Both the position numbers and the translations under genes were made by a program. Shown piece by piece: positions 34,729 through 43,504 of a DNA stretch of 64,000 nt (position 1 is the first letter of the stretch; each line of letters starts with the position of its first letter). The stretch lies in assembly GCA_026397915.1 (NCBI GenBank), contig JAPLTX010000023.1, positions 1-64,000 on the forward strand, given 5' to 3'. The DNA is from Verrucomicrobiota bacterium. GTDB taxonomy: Bacteria > Verrucomicrobiota > Verrucomicrobiia > CAIQCK01. The notes beneath the pieces are model-generated. The model did not search any database. It was not told the DNA's origin and saw nothing but the letters and a program-made list of their open reading frames with translations.

Positions 34729-35757
34729 ATGACAACCCAACCTGACAACTCGTCCGATCGGCACTTGACCCGGCGCGCGGCCATCAGCGCGGCGCTGGCA
34801 GCAGCGGGCGGCGCAGCGGCGTTTGCCCATAGCGTTGCCGGCGCGGCGGAGGCAGCCAAGCCCGACGCCCGGCGCGCGGCGCCGAAGCGTTACGACATGA
34901 AGAAGTCCATCAACCTCTGGGCGTTTCCCTATCCGGAGCGAATGAACCTGGAGGAGTGTCTGCGGCTGGCGAAGGCCGCGGGCTTCGACGCCGTCGAGTT
35001 GAACTACGACCTCGACAACGACCTCTCGCCCAAGGCCGGCGCGGCGGAATGCCGCGCCATTCGCAAGCTGGCCGACAAGATCGGCATCGGCATCAGCGGT
35101 CTCTGCTCGTTCCTGTTCTGGCCGTATCCGCTGACCAGCGGCGATGCGGCCAAACGCGAGCGTGGCCTCGAACTGGCCGCGAAGATGGTTCAGGCGGCGC
35201 ACGACGTGGGCACGGACAATTTACTCGTCGTGCCCGGCGCCGTGAACATCCCGTGGCGGACGGATTACGAGCCGGTGCCGTTCGACGTGTGCGACCGCCG
35301 CGCGCGCGAGGCGGTGGCCAAACTGTTGCCGGCGGCGGCGAAGCTGGGCGTCTATCTCAACATCGAGAACATCTTTTTCAGCGGCTACCTCATGACGCCG
35401 GCGGAAATGAACGCGTTCGTGGACAGCTTCCAGAGCGAGTATGTCCGTGTCCATTTCGACACCGGCAACATCATGATCTTCCACTACCCGGAACACTGGA
35501 TTTCGGCACTCGGCAAGCGGATCAGGAACGTCCACTTGAAGGAATTCTCCAAGAAGGCGACCGACCACTCGCTGGAATGTTTCCGGCCGCTGCTCGACGG
35601 CACGACAAACTGGCCGGCGGTGATGGAAGCGTTCGACCAGGTCGGCTATCGCGGCTACCTGACCTTCGAGTATTTCCATCCGTATCTGCACTATCCGGAG
35701 GCCCTGATTTACCAGACCGCCGACTCGATGGACCGGCTGCTGGGGTTGAAGGCTTGA
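34729..35757 (+). CDS. Sugar phosphate isomerase/epimerase-like TIM barrel, Tat-exported
   Basis: 342 residues. The Tat leader is RHLTRRAAISAALAAAGGAA. The barrel strands include KAAGFDAVELNYDLDND, LNIENIFFSGYL (Glu ligand), RVHFDTGNIMIF (Asp-Thr-Gly-Asn ligand loop), NVHLKEFSKKA and YLTFEYFHPY. The DTGN loop is the metal-binding signature of the hydroxypyruvate isomerase/tagatose epimerase branch. Likely acts on ketoses or oxidised sugars. A GAGG site precedes ATG 34729. Followed 53 bases later by the spermidine synthase-like gene. Confidence 0.87.
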   Translation: MTTQPDNSSDRHLTRRAAISAALAAAGGAAAFAHSVAGAAEAAKPDARRAAPKRYDMKKSINLWAFPYPERMNLEECLRLAKAAGFDAVELNYDLDNDLSPKAGAAECRAIRKLADKIGIGISGLCSFLFWPYPLTSGDAAKRERGLELAAKMVQAAHDVGTDNLLVVPGAVNIPWRTDYEPVPFDVCDRRAREAVAKLLPAAAKLGVYLNIENIFFSGYLMTPAEMNAFVDSFQSEYVRVHFDTGNIMIFHYPEHWISALGKRIRNVHLKEFSKKATDHSLECFRPLLDGTTNWPAVMEAFDQVGYRGYLTFEYFHPYLHYPEALIYQTADSMDRLLGLKA

Positions 35758-35810
35758 CGGACAAGACATCGCCGGGTTAGCAAGACAATCCATTCACCAC
35801 ACTGACAACT

Positions 35811-37379
35811 GTGAAATCAAAACCACCTCCCTCCCGAAACCTCCCGCTCACTGCCGGCCTGCGCCGTTACTTGTATGTGACGGCGGCGGTCACCGGTGCA
35901 GCAATCATGATTGTGGAAATCCTCGGCGCGAAGATGCTCGCGCCATACTTGGGGACTTCGCATTTCGTCTGGACGGCGCAAATCGCGGTCACGCTCGTCG
36001 CACTGGCGTGCGGTTACTACGTCGGCGGCCGGTGGGTGGATCGGTCGCAACATTTGGGCGGACTCTACGGCGCGATCGCGGCAGCCGCCGTTTATTTGTG
36101 CGTCTCAGTGTTGGTTTGCGAGCCGGTGGCGTATTGGTGTCTGGAATTCGAACTGGCCGCCGGGTCGCTGCTGGCGTCGGCGTTTTTGTTTTTCCTGCCG
36201 CTGGGATTGCTCGCGATGGTCGGGCCGTTTTTCGTCCGCATGCTGACCGGCTCGGTGGAGACGGTCGGCGGCAACGTCGGCCGGCTCACGGCGATCAGCA
36301 CCGCCGGCAGCGTCGTGGGCACCATCCTGATCGGCTACGTGCTCATTCCATTTCTGCCGAATTCGATCACCATGTATTTGACGGCGCTGGTGCTGATGGC
36401 GGTAGCGGTAGGCTACTTCGCCGGCCCAGCTCGGAAGGTTTCAAAGCTCGCGCCCGTTCTATTGACCGTGGCCATAGGTGCGGCCACCGGTTATGCGGGC
36501 GTCCAACGCGACAAGCTGCACTGCGAGGGAGCCTCGGAGTTGTATCGAGGCAACTCCAACTTCGGCCTGCTTCAGGTCGTGGAATGGGAGGGGGAGCCGG
36601 TGCGGCGCAGCTACCTCAACGATTACCTGAACCAAAACTCCTACGACCCGAAAGAGCGCAAGAGCGTTTCGATGTATACCTACATGCTGCACGGGCTGGC
36701 GCGCGCCTACACGCCGCGTATAGATGACGCGTTGTGCATCGGAATGGGCGTTGGCATCGTGCCGAGCGAACTTGCCCGCGACGGTGCCCGCGTGGACGTG
36801 GTGGAAATCAATCCCGCTGTCCTGCCGGTGGGAGTGAAGTATTTCAACCTGGAGCCGCAGAAGCTTAACATCCATTTCGGCGACGGGCGTTATTTCGTCA
36901 GCCGCTGCAAGAAGCAGTATGACACGATCATCCTCGACGCCTTCCTGGGAGACTCGTCGCCGTCGCACCTGTTTACGCGCGAAGCCTTCGCCGGGATGCG
37001 ACGGTTGCTCCGGGCCGACGGCACACTGGTGATCAACATGTTCGGCGCCACCAGCGGCGAGAGCGACTTTTTTACCGCCTCAATGGCCCGGACGCTGGGC
37101 GTAGTCTTCAAGAGCGTGCGCATTCATCAAGCCGGCAACGGCAACACCTTCATGGTGGCGTCGAACCAAAAGACGCTGGTGTTGCGACAGAAGCCCGACA
37201 TGGAACGGGTGCATCCGAACTCGCGCAGGTTGGTGACCCAAGCCTTTAGCAGCCTCTTCGCTGTGAATCTCGACAACGGCATCGTGCTGAGCGACGACTA
37301 CAATCCGGTGGAGTTTTACGACGCGAAGAACCGCGAGTTGTTGCGGCGCCACCTGGCTTTGCAGATGAAAAACGACTAG
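35811..37379 (+). CDS. Membrane-fused spermidine synthase-like protein
   Basis: 522 residues with a GTG start. The N-terminal half has about seven transmembrane helices beginning AAVTGAAIMIVEILGAKMLA and GRLTAISTAGSVVGTILIGY, the signature of fused MFS/spermidine-synthase proteins. The C-terminal half (from about 230) is a SAM-type Rossmann domain: LCIGMGVGIVPSELARDG, VDVVEINPAV, IHFGDGRYFV and YDTIILDAFLGDSSPSHLFT. Such proteins resemble aminopropyltransferases but the substrate is generally unproven. The stop lies 9 bases from the convergent GH116 gene. Confidence 0.87.
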   Translation: MKSKPPPSRNLPLTAGLRRYLYVTAAVTGAAIMIVEILGAKMLAPYLGTSHFVWTAQIAVTLVALACGYYVGGRWVDRSQHLGGLYGAIAAAAVYLCVSVLVCEPVAYWCLEFELAAGSLLASAFLFFLPLGLLAMVGPFFVRMLTGSVETVGGNVGRLTAISTAGSVVGTILIGYVLIPFLPNSITMYLTALVLMAVAVGYFAGPARKVSKLAPVLLTVAIGAATGYAGVQRDKLHCEGASELYRGNSNFGLLQVVEWEGEPVRRSYLNDYLNQNSYDPKERKSVSMYTYMLHGLARAYTPRIDDALCIGMGVGIVPSELARDGARVDVVEINPAVLPVGVKYFNLEPQKLNIHFGDGRYFVSRCKKQYDTIILDAFLGDSSPSHLFTREAFAGMRRLLRADGTLVINMFGATSGESDFFTASMARTLGVVFKSVRIHQAGNGNTFMVASNQKTLVLRQKPDMERVHPNSRRLVTQAFSSLFAVNLDNGIVLSDDYNPVEFYDAKNRELLRRHLALQMKND

Positions 37380-37388
37380 CCGGCCAGT

Positions 37389-40316
37389 TCAGGGCCGCAC
37401 CGTCACTTCGATCACACGCCACGGGTCCTTCGTAGGAGCTTGCGGCGCCGGCCGTAACCGCAGATAACGCGCCCGGTGCGGAGCGGCGTTCGCATCCATC
37501 AGTTGCCATTGCTTCCCGTCCGCAGACAGCTCGATGGTCAAGCCCGACGGCGAAGTGACGGCCTCGACGGATTTGAACTGCTGCGTTGCGCCCATATCAA
37601 GCTGCCACCAGAGGTTGGAAGAAGCCGGTCCGGTGGATTCCCACCGCGAGTGAACGCAGCCGTCGTAGGCATCGTCGGGGTGGAAGTTTGAGTTGGTGTC
37701 CGAACCGATGGCCGTCCACGCCAGTGTTGGCAAACCCTCGCGATGAAACGGTAGGGCGCGGTGTTCGACAATCGGCGGACGCGGCGTCACCGTCACCAGC
37801 TTGTCGCGCCACGCGGCAAGGTCCAGCACGGCGTCTTGTTTCGCAATCCACGGCGCGGGCAACTCCACCGGTGCCGCGTTGGGGTCGCCACCGACGCGCT
37901 TGAACACCACCGGCTCGCCGAACTGCCGCAGCACCTTGAGCCGGAAAATGTTCTTTGCCGGCGCGTAATCGAGCCAGAACCAAGCGCGCGGAAAAAACAG
38001 CGGCAGGTGCAGTTCGCCGAGCGTTGTTGTCGTGCGCGGCGACACCCACAGCGTCTGCCCCGGCACGTCCACGGTCGCGCCGCCAAACTGATGGAACCAC
38101 CACCAGCCGGCCACCGCGCTCATGTAGCTACCGCCGGGTTGCGGGGAGTCCGTCTGCGTCGGCATCAGGTTCAGGTAGATGCCCCACGGGATTTTCGACC
38201 GCCGCCAGACGGCGTCGTAAGTCCGCCACACCACCTCCAACGCGTCGTCGCAGTAGCCTTCGGCCATCGCCAAGCCGGCGAAATATGTCCACTGATACGT
38301 CAGCCAGCAGCGGTCATTGTGCGCGCTGCCGTCGGGCATGAACTCGTCCGCAAACGCCCACGGACTTTGCCGGCCGTTCACTTTGAAGAGGCACTCCAGA
38401 CTCGACCGCGTTTCGGCCTCCGACACCACGCGCGGCAAACCGGCCATGCGCGTCAACCAATCGCCCGCCAGTTGCGCGGTGAAAATCGTTGGCACGACCA
38501 TGTTGCGGTCCGGCAGATAGCACTTCGCAAAAAACTGCCCCGTCCACAGCTTCTGTCGCATCGTGGTCAGCACGCGATCGAACCGCTGCCGGCAGGCGTC
38601 GCGCGTGGTGGCGTCGTTCTCCAGCGTGGCCATCTCCATGGCGCATTGCAGCGCCGCCGCATACGTGCTGGCGGTGAACACAAACGCGCCGGCGTATTGG
38701 ATGCCGGCATCGAACGTCGTGCCGCCTTCCGGAATGCCGTCGCCATCGCGGTCGGCGGTGACAAGCCAGTCCAACGCGCGCTTGATGCCGGGCCATGCCT
38801 GATCCAAGAACGCGCGGTCGCCAGTCCAGCGATACTGTTTGAGCACCTGCCAAATATAAACCGCCGCCAGGTCGGGCCATTGGGTGATGCCGTAGAAAAC
38901 GCGCGCGTCGCCGATGACCTGATAGATGTTGCCGCAGAAGTGCGTGATCTCACCGGAGGCCTGCTGGCATTGGCCGAACAGCTCCAGTTCACGGCGCGCC
39001 AACTCCGGGAAGAACGTGCCGGCGAACACGTGTGCCACCGTCCGCTGGTCGAGCGTGCCCAGCGCCCCTTCCATCCACGAAGGATCCTCGTGCACCGTGA
39101 ACTCGCCGTCGCGCGTCAGCACGGTGTTGGAGGTCATCGGGTGCGTCCCGCTTAGGATCAGCCGCTTCAGCCACTCTGGCAGGTTGGAATCGGTCACGAG
39201 CTTCCCCAGCACCGCTGTCTCGCGCTGCAACCGCTCGTGCTGTTCGAACGCGTATGCCGCCAGGACCTGCGGGCTTTGGAAGTCGCGCAGGTAGTAATGC
39301 CCGTGGTCCTTGCCGTCCATGGTGACATGGCGCGGCATCCACCAGACAAACGCGAAGTGAACTTTTTGTTTGCCACCAGCCGGCACGGTAACTTTCCGGC
39401 AGATGGCGCCGGCGGTGGAAGCCGATTTTGGATTTTGGATTTTGGATTTTGGATCTTCCGCGCGTTCCAGCTCACCGGTGGTTGAAAAGCTTTCCACAAA
39501 CTCTGCGCCATCCGCCGCCGCGTCCCAACCGCGCGCGGTGGTCGGACCATCGCTGAGCAACCAGTATTCGCCGCTCGAGTTCAGCTTCATGCCCTCGAAC
39601 TGCTTCGTGGAAAACAACCGCAGCCCGGTCAACGGCGTTTCCTTCACCGCCGCCGGTTCAACGCGGTTGCCTTCCTGCTCACGCCACTGCCGGTGGTCGC
39701 CGTGGACCTGATAGCCGCCGCAGCCGATGAGGTGTTCCAGCGAAAACAACAGCGAAGCTTCCACCGGCTGCGCGTTGGTGTTCGTCAGCGTGAACTCGAA
39801 GAACGCCACCGGCAGGCTGGAATCCTTCGCGTTGTGCGGCACCATCGCCGACCACACGCGCAACGACACGCCCAGCGGCAGCGCCGCGTCCTCAAACACG
39901 GCATTCACGAACGGCAACTGTCCACCGTAGGCAACGTGCGCCACCTGCGTGACGCCCGGCAGTTCCTGCTCCCGAAAACCGAACCGCAGCCAGCGGGTCA
40001 CCGGTTTCGGATTTTGGGTTTTGGAATTTGGATTGGCCGCGCGCATCGCGAAGAACGTCGCCCGCGACGGCCGCCACGGATTGTTCCACAGCGGTTCGTC
40101 CCAATTGTGGTTGATGCTGAACCGCGAGAACCAACCGCTGGGCAGCACTTCAAACTTGCCACAGCCCAGCGCGCCAAGCGGCACGCCATTCTGCCATTGG
40201 CCGTTGTGGATGATGCCGGTGGCTTCGTCGAGGCCCTGGTTGACCTGGGCGCTCGCCGGACACGCCAGCAATGTCAGACATGCCGCGGCAACAAACAGAT
40301 GAACGATGGGGTGCAT
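37389..40316 (-). CDS. GH116-like glycosidase with C-terminal F5/8 (discoidin) domain
   Basis: About 975 residues. Signal peptide MHPIVHLFVAAACLTLLACPASA from ATG 40316; the frame reaches 40352. N-terminal beta domain: GVPLGALGCGKFEVLPSGWF and SSLPVAFFEFTLTNTNAQPV. The (alpha/alpha)6 catalytic domain has TLDQRTVAHVFAGTFFPEL, ADRDGDGIPEGGTTFDAG and NRCWLTYQWTYFAGLAMAEGY, as in GBA2/GH116 beta-glucosidases. A discoidin-like carbohydrate-binding domain forms the last 130 residues (HPDDAYDGCVHSRWES, LWWQLDMGATQQFKSVE). Two heptanucleotide repeats (39424-39451, 40009-40036) are translated in frame as Q-N-P-K peptides. Acts outside the cell or in the periplasm; substrate unknown. Confidence 0.85.
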   Translation of the reverse strand: MHPIVHLFVAAACLTLLACPASAQVNQGLDEATGIIHNGQWQNGVPLGALGCGKFEVLPSGWFSRFSINHNWDEPLWNNPWRPSRATFFAMRAANPNSKTQNPKPVTRWLRFGFREQELPGVTQVAHVAYGGQLPFVNAVFEDAALPLGVSLRVWSAMVPHNAKDSSLPVAFFEFTLTNTNAQPVEASLLFSLEHLIGCGGYQVHGDHRQWREQEGNRVEPAAVKETPLTGLRLFSTKQFEGMKLNSSGEYWLLSDGPTTARGWDAAADGAEFVESFSTTGELERAEDPKSKIQNPKSASTAGAICRKVTVPAGGKQKVHFAFVWWMPRHVTMDGKDHGHYYLRDFQSPQVLAAYAFEQHERLQRETAVLGKLVTDSNLPEWLKRLILSGTHPMTSNTVLTRDGEFTVHEDPSWMEGALGTLDQRTVAHVFAGTFFPELARRELELFGQCQQASGEITHFCGNIYQVIGDARVFYGITQWPDLAAVYIWQVLKQYRWTGDRAFLDQAWPGIKRALDWLVTADRDGDGIPEGGTTFDAGIQYAGAFVFTASTYAAALQCAMEMATLENDATTRDACRQRFDRVLTTMRQKLWTGQFFAKCYLPDRNMVVPTIFTAQLAGDWLTRMAGLPRVVSEAETRSSLECLFKVNGRQSPWAFADEFMPDGSAHNDRCWLTYQWTYFAGLAMAEGYCDDALEVVWRTYDAVWRRSKIPWGIYLNLMPTQTDSPQPGGSYMSAVAGWWWFHQFGGATVDVPGQTLWVSPRTTTTLGELHLPLFFPRAWFWLDYAPAKNIFRLKVLRQFGEPVVFKRVGGDPNAAPVELPAPWIAKQDAVLDLAAWRDKLVTVTPRPPIVEHRALPFHREGLPTLAWTAIGSDTNSNFHPDDAYDGCVHSRWESTGPASSNLWWQLDMGATQQFKSVEAVTSPSGLTIELSADGKQWQLMDANAAPHRARYLRLRPAPQAPTKDPWRVIEVTVRP
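39424..39451. repeat. Four exact GATTTTG heptamers within the GH116 gene
   Basis: Four perfect tandem copies of GATTTTG. On the minus strand they encode part of EDPKSKIQNPKSAST in a loop of the N-terminal beta domain without breaking the frame. Confidence 0.85.
40009..40036. repeat. Second, degenerate heptamer repeat within the GH116 gene
   Basis: A degraded GATTTTG-type tract (GGATTTTGGGTTTTGG then AATTTGGATTGG). On the minus strand it encodes PNSKTQNPKPVT, clearly related to the peptide made by the copy at 39424. Confidence 0.65.
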
Positions 40317-40725
40317 GATGAATCCAAATCCGTGAGTCAGTCTGAACCTCATTGGGCCACTTCAACGCGGGCCGTTGGGACCGCAGCCGATGTTCAACAA
40401 GATGTCCGATGATTTCATATAATGAGCCGACGGGCAAAAACTATAAGAGAAAGCCCGCGCGCTTGCCACCACGTAAAACGGCGAGCTTGAGCACCAACAA
40501 TCCATGCCGCCGGCAACACTAATTGTTTGGACGTTGTTGACGTGCGTCAATTTCAGCTCGGCCCGAAAAAGCGAAGATGGCGCCATGAATCACGCCGGTT
40601 TCCCGCGTTGTTGGCGAAGGAACTGGCGAAACGCGAGTTGAATTTGGGTCGCGAGCCGAATACAAACAAAGGAGCTGGCTGCGGCCCAGCAAACGCGAGG
40701 AACCGAAAAACAAGAAAGTGAAACC
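40317..40725. other. Divergent intergenic region, GH116 / octaheme cytochrome
   Basis: No convincing gene. A TATAAT hexamer at 40418-40423 faces the cytochrome gene, with only a weak TTCAAC 19 bases upstream, so a promoter is possible but unproven; it would leave a leader of nearly 300 bases. A possible 64-residue frame (40527-40721) has no features of a real protein. Confidence 0.3.
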
Positions 40726-42288
40726 ATGAAACTGATCATCTGCCGACACGTGGCGGCTGCGGTGTGCTGCCTGTCATTGACGATGTCCGTTCTTGCAGCC
40801 GATAAGGTGGAGCCGCTCGTCACCAACGAGAACAAGGCGTGTGTGCAGTGCCACCGCACGCAATCAGCCGCGTTGGTGATGGAGTGGGAGCGGTCGCGCC
40901 ACGGTGCGGCGGGCATCGGCTGCGTGGATTGCCACCGGAGCAAGCCGGATGTGATCACCGCGTGGAAGCACGAGGGCGTGTGGATTTCGACGCTGGTGAC
41001 GCCGAAGGATTGTTCACAGTGCCACGACAGCGAATACAAACAGTTCGCGCGCAGCCACCACGCGCGGGCCGGCGAAATCCTCGCCAGCCTGGATAACGTC
41101 CTCGCCGAAAAAGCCGCGGGCATGCCGGGCAACATCGCCGACGCGGTCAACGGCTGCTGGCAGTGCCACGGCAGCATCGTCAAGCTCAAGCGCGACGCCA
41201 ACGGCAAGGTGCTCCGCGTCGGCAACGAGAACAAACCGGTGATTGACCCAATGACCTGGCCCAACAGCGGCATCGGCCGGCTCAATCCCGACGGTTCCAA
41301 AGGCTCTTGCAATGCCTGCCACTCGCGCCATTCGTTCCAAGCGAAATTGGCGCGTGCGCCGGAGAACTGCGGCAAGTGCCACATGGGACCTGATCATCCG
41401 CAGATCGAGATTTATAACGAGAGCAAGCACGGCATCGCATTCCACGCCAACCGCGACAAGATGGCGTTGGACAAGGAAGACTGGGTGCTCGGCAAGGATT
41501 ACTCCGCCGCGCCGACCTGCGCCACCTGTCACATCAGCAGTTACATGACGCCTAATGGCGCAACCGTCGCCAACAGCCACGATGTCGGCGAACGGATCAG
41601 TTGGACGCTCCGGCCGGTCGTTAGCACCAAGCTCAACCTTGTAACCTTCGAGGACGGCGCGAAGGAAGATTATCCCGACACCAAACCACTGCCGAAGGTT
41701 GGCGACGAGGTCGCCACCACCGAGAAAGTCGTCGAGAGCGACGTGATGGTCGCCAAGCCGGTCAAGCGCCGCGTGGCGAAGATCACGACCTGGCAGCAGC
41801 GGCGTGACGCCATGAAAGGCGTCTGCCTCAACTGCCACGCCATCTCCCATGTGGACAACTTCTACAAGCAGTTCGACGACCTCGTCGTCCTCTACAACGA
41901 CAAGTTCGCCAAGCCGGCGCAGCAGTTGATGAACGACCTGACCGCCGACGGCGTGCTGAACCCCAAGGCCCCGTTCGAGCACAAGCTGCAATGGGTCTTC
42001 TACGAACTCTGGCACCACGAGGGCCGCCGCGCCCGCCACGGCGCGAGCATGATGGGGCCGGATTACACCCATTGGCATGGCATGTATGAAGTCGCCAAGC
42101 ATTTCTACACCGAGTTCCTGCCCAAGGTCGTCGAGACGGCGGGAGAGAAAAGCCCGACGCTGAAAAAGAAATACGAGCAGAAAGTGCAAGCCCTACTGGC
42201 CGGCGACGCCCATCGCTGGAAGAAAGGCATGACGCCCGAAGAAGCCGAGGCGATGCGCAAGGAATATCAGCAGCGCTACGGGAAATAG
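40726..42288 (+). CDS. Octaheme cytochrome c, hydroxylamine oxidoreductase-like
   Basis: 520 residues with a Sec signal (AAAVCCLSLTMSVLAA). There are eight CXXCH haem motifs at about C39, C66, C96, C144, C195, C215, C265 and C366 (CVQCH, CVDCH, CSQCH, CWQCH, CNACH, CGKCH, CATCH, CLNCH). Spacing, the YNESKHGIAFH segment and the helical C-terminus fit the HAO/octaheme family. PDYTHWHGMYEVAKHFY lies where oxidative HAO carries its cross-linking Tyr, so both oxidative (hydroxylamine) and reductive (nitrite/hydroxylamine to ammonia) roles remain open. Periplasmic. No quinone-linked partner cytochrome gene is adjacent; downstream convergent genes are a cupin and DUF6448. Confidence 0.87.
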   Translation: MKLIICRHVAAAVCCLSLTMSVLAADKVEPLVTNENKACVQCHRTQSAALVMEWERSRHGAAGIGCVDCHRSKPDVITAWKHEGVWISTLVTPKDCSQCHDSEYKQFARSHHARAGEILASLDNVLAEKAAGMPGNIADAVNGCWQCHGSIVKLKRDANGKVLRVGNENKPVIDPMTWPNSGIGRLNPDGSKGSCNACHSRHSFQAKLARAPENCGKCHMGPDHPQIEIYNESKHGIAFHANRDKMALDKEDWVLGKDYSAAPTCATCHISSYMTPNGATVANSHDVGERISWTLRPVVSTKLNLVTFEDGAKEDYPDTKPLPKVGDEVATTEKVVESDVMVAKPVKRRVAKITTWQQRRDAMKGVCLNCHAISHVDNFYKQFDDLVVLYNDKFAKPAQQLMNDLTADGVLNPKAPFEHKLQWVFYELWHHEGRRARHGASMMGPDYTHWHGMYEVAKHFYTEFLPKVVETAGEKSPTLKKKYEQKVQALLAGDAHRWKKGMTPEEAEAMRKEYQQRYGK

Positions 42289-42318
42289 GACCGCTGAAGG
42301 CGGCGATTCCTTTTCCGC

Positions 42319-42666
42319 TCAGGCGCGAATCATGGTCAGCATCATCTTGAAGCGGACGGGAGCCTTCAGGGCGTGGGGTTCGTTCGCCGGCATGATGATG
42401 AACTCGCCGGCTTTGACGCGGTGGACCTTGCCTGAGATGGAGATATCCGCTTCACCTTCGAGCACATTGATGAGCGCGTCGAACGGCGCGGTGTGTTCGC
42501 TGAGGCCCTCGCCCTCGTCAAAGGCGAAAAGCGTCACGGTCCCGACCTTTTTCTTGACGATCTGCCGGCTCACGACCGAGCCGGGCTGGTAGTCCACCAT
42601 GCCGAGTGTGTTGAGGGCTTGCGCCTTGAACTTGGCGGTTTCATCTGCGTTGTGGTTGCATTCCAT
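42319..42666 (-). CDS. Small cupin-domain protein
   Basis: 115 residues, single cupin barrel. FAFDEGEGLSEHTAPFDALI holds the first metal-ligand motif (E...H) and GEFIIMPANEPHAL the second, so a metal could bind but with fewer ligands than usual. VLEGEADISISGKVHRVKAG is the inter-motif strand. Cytoplasmic. 21 bases downstream of the DUF6448 gene on the same strand and 30 bases from the convergent cytochrome gene. Role unknown; such cupins often act as sensors or small isomerases. Confidence 0.85.
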   Translation of the reverse strand: MECNHNADETAKFKAQALNTLGMVDYQPGSVVSRQIVKKKVGTVTLFAFDEGEGLSEHTAPFDALINVLEGEADISISGKVHRVKAGEFIIMPANEPHALKAPVRFKMMLTMIRA

Positions 42667-42687
42667 GGTTGTGTCTCCTGTGCTGGG

Positions 42688-43293
42688 TCAATGTTTGTGA
42701 TCGGCGGCCGGCGGTTTCGCGGCTTGCGCGACTTGCTCAATGTAGCGGATGAACTCCACATACGCCTCCACGGATTCGCGGCCGGCCTCGGCGCTGCTGT
42801 CGGCGTTCTCTTTGGCAGCGTGCGCGCGGTCAAACCGCTTCCGGATGCCGTCGGCGACGGCGTCGGAGAGCGCTTTCGCCAGAGGCTGCACGCGGCCGCT
42901 GATCAAAGCCTCGTCGGCCTTGGCGACGGCGGCCTCGACTTCGGCGCCGGCCGGCTTTGGTTCGGCATCGGAAAGACCTTCGCCGGCGTGGTGAATCTTC
43001 ACCAACGTCTCTAAGAAGTATTTGTCGGCAAGTTCCTTCGCCTCCGGGCCGAGCTTTCTGACGGCCAGCGTTTTCTGAAAAGCCTCGCGAATCCCGGCCT
43101 CGCGGTCTTTCTTCACCCACTTTAACGTCAGCGTCACGTTGCCTCTTTCCAGCGCCGTTTTCGCAGCGGTCACGACCGGCCCATCCGTGGTGTCGCCGTG
43201 GGCGCGCGCGGCGGGTAGCGCAAGCAAGCAGACACCCGCGCAGGCGGCAATGGCGGCTGCGGTTCCGATTCTGTTCCGTTTCGTTGCCATCAT
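42688..43293 (-). CDS. DUF6448-family exported protein
   Basis: 201 residues. The signal peptide region GTAAAIAACAGVCLLALPAA is followed by ARAHGDTTDGPVVTAAKTAL, LKWVKKDREAGIREAF, AVRKLGPEAKELADKYFLET and KIHHAGEG, which I recognise as the conserved DUF6448 pattern. Family members usually have HCDT; here it is HGDT. His-rich ends suggest metal or haem proximity. Function unknown. Paired with a cupin gene and next to the octaheme cytochrome, which suggests a redox-linked role (inference). Confidence 0.75.
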   Translation of the reverse strand: MMATKRNRIGTAAAIAACAGVCLLALPAARAHGDTTDGPVVTAAKTALERGNVTLTLKWVKKDREAGIREAFQKTLAVRKLGPEAKELADKYFLETLVKIHHAGEGLSDAEPKPAGAEVEAAVAKADEALISGRVQPLAKALSDAVADGIRKRFDRAHAAKENADSSAEAGRESVEAYVEFIRYIEQVAQAAKPPAADHKH

Positions 43294-43504
43294 CAGGTCC
43301 TCGATTCGATTCTCCGATCAATTTACCGTAGAACATACCCGAAGAAGCCGGATTGACGGAGATCAACAATCGCATGTCTTGATCTCAAAGACTCCGTTCG
43401 TGAGTTTCCGGCCCGCGTTATCCACTCAAATCCGGCCAAGCCGCCTAAGAAAATGAGGGTTTTTTGTTTGACCATTAAGAGGTTGACGCCGAAGTTATCG
43501 TGCC

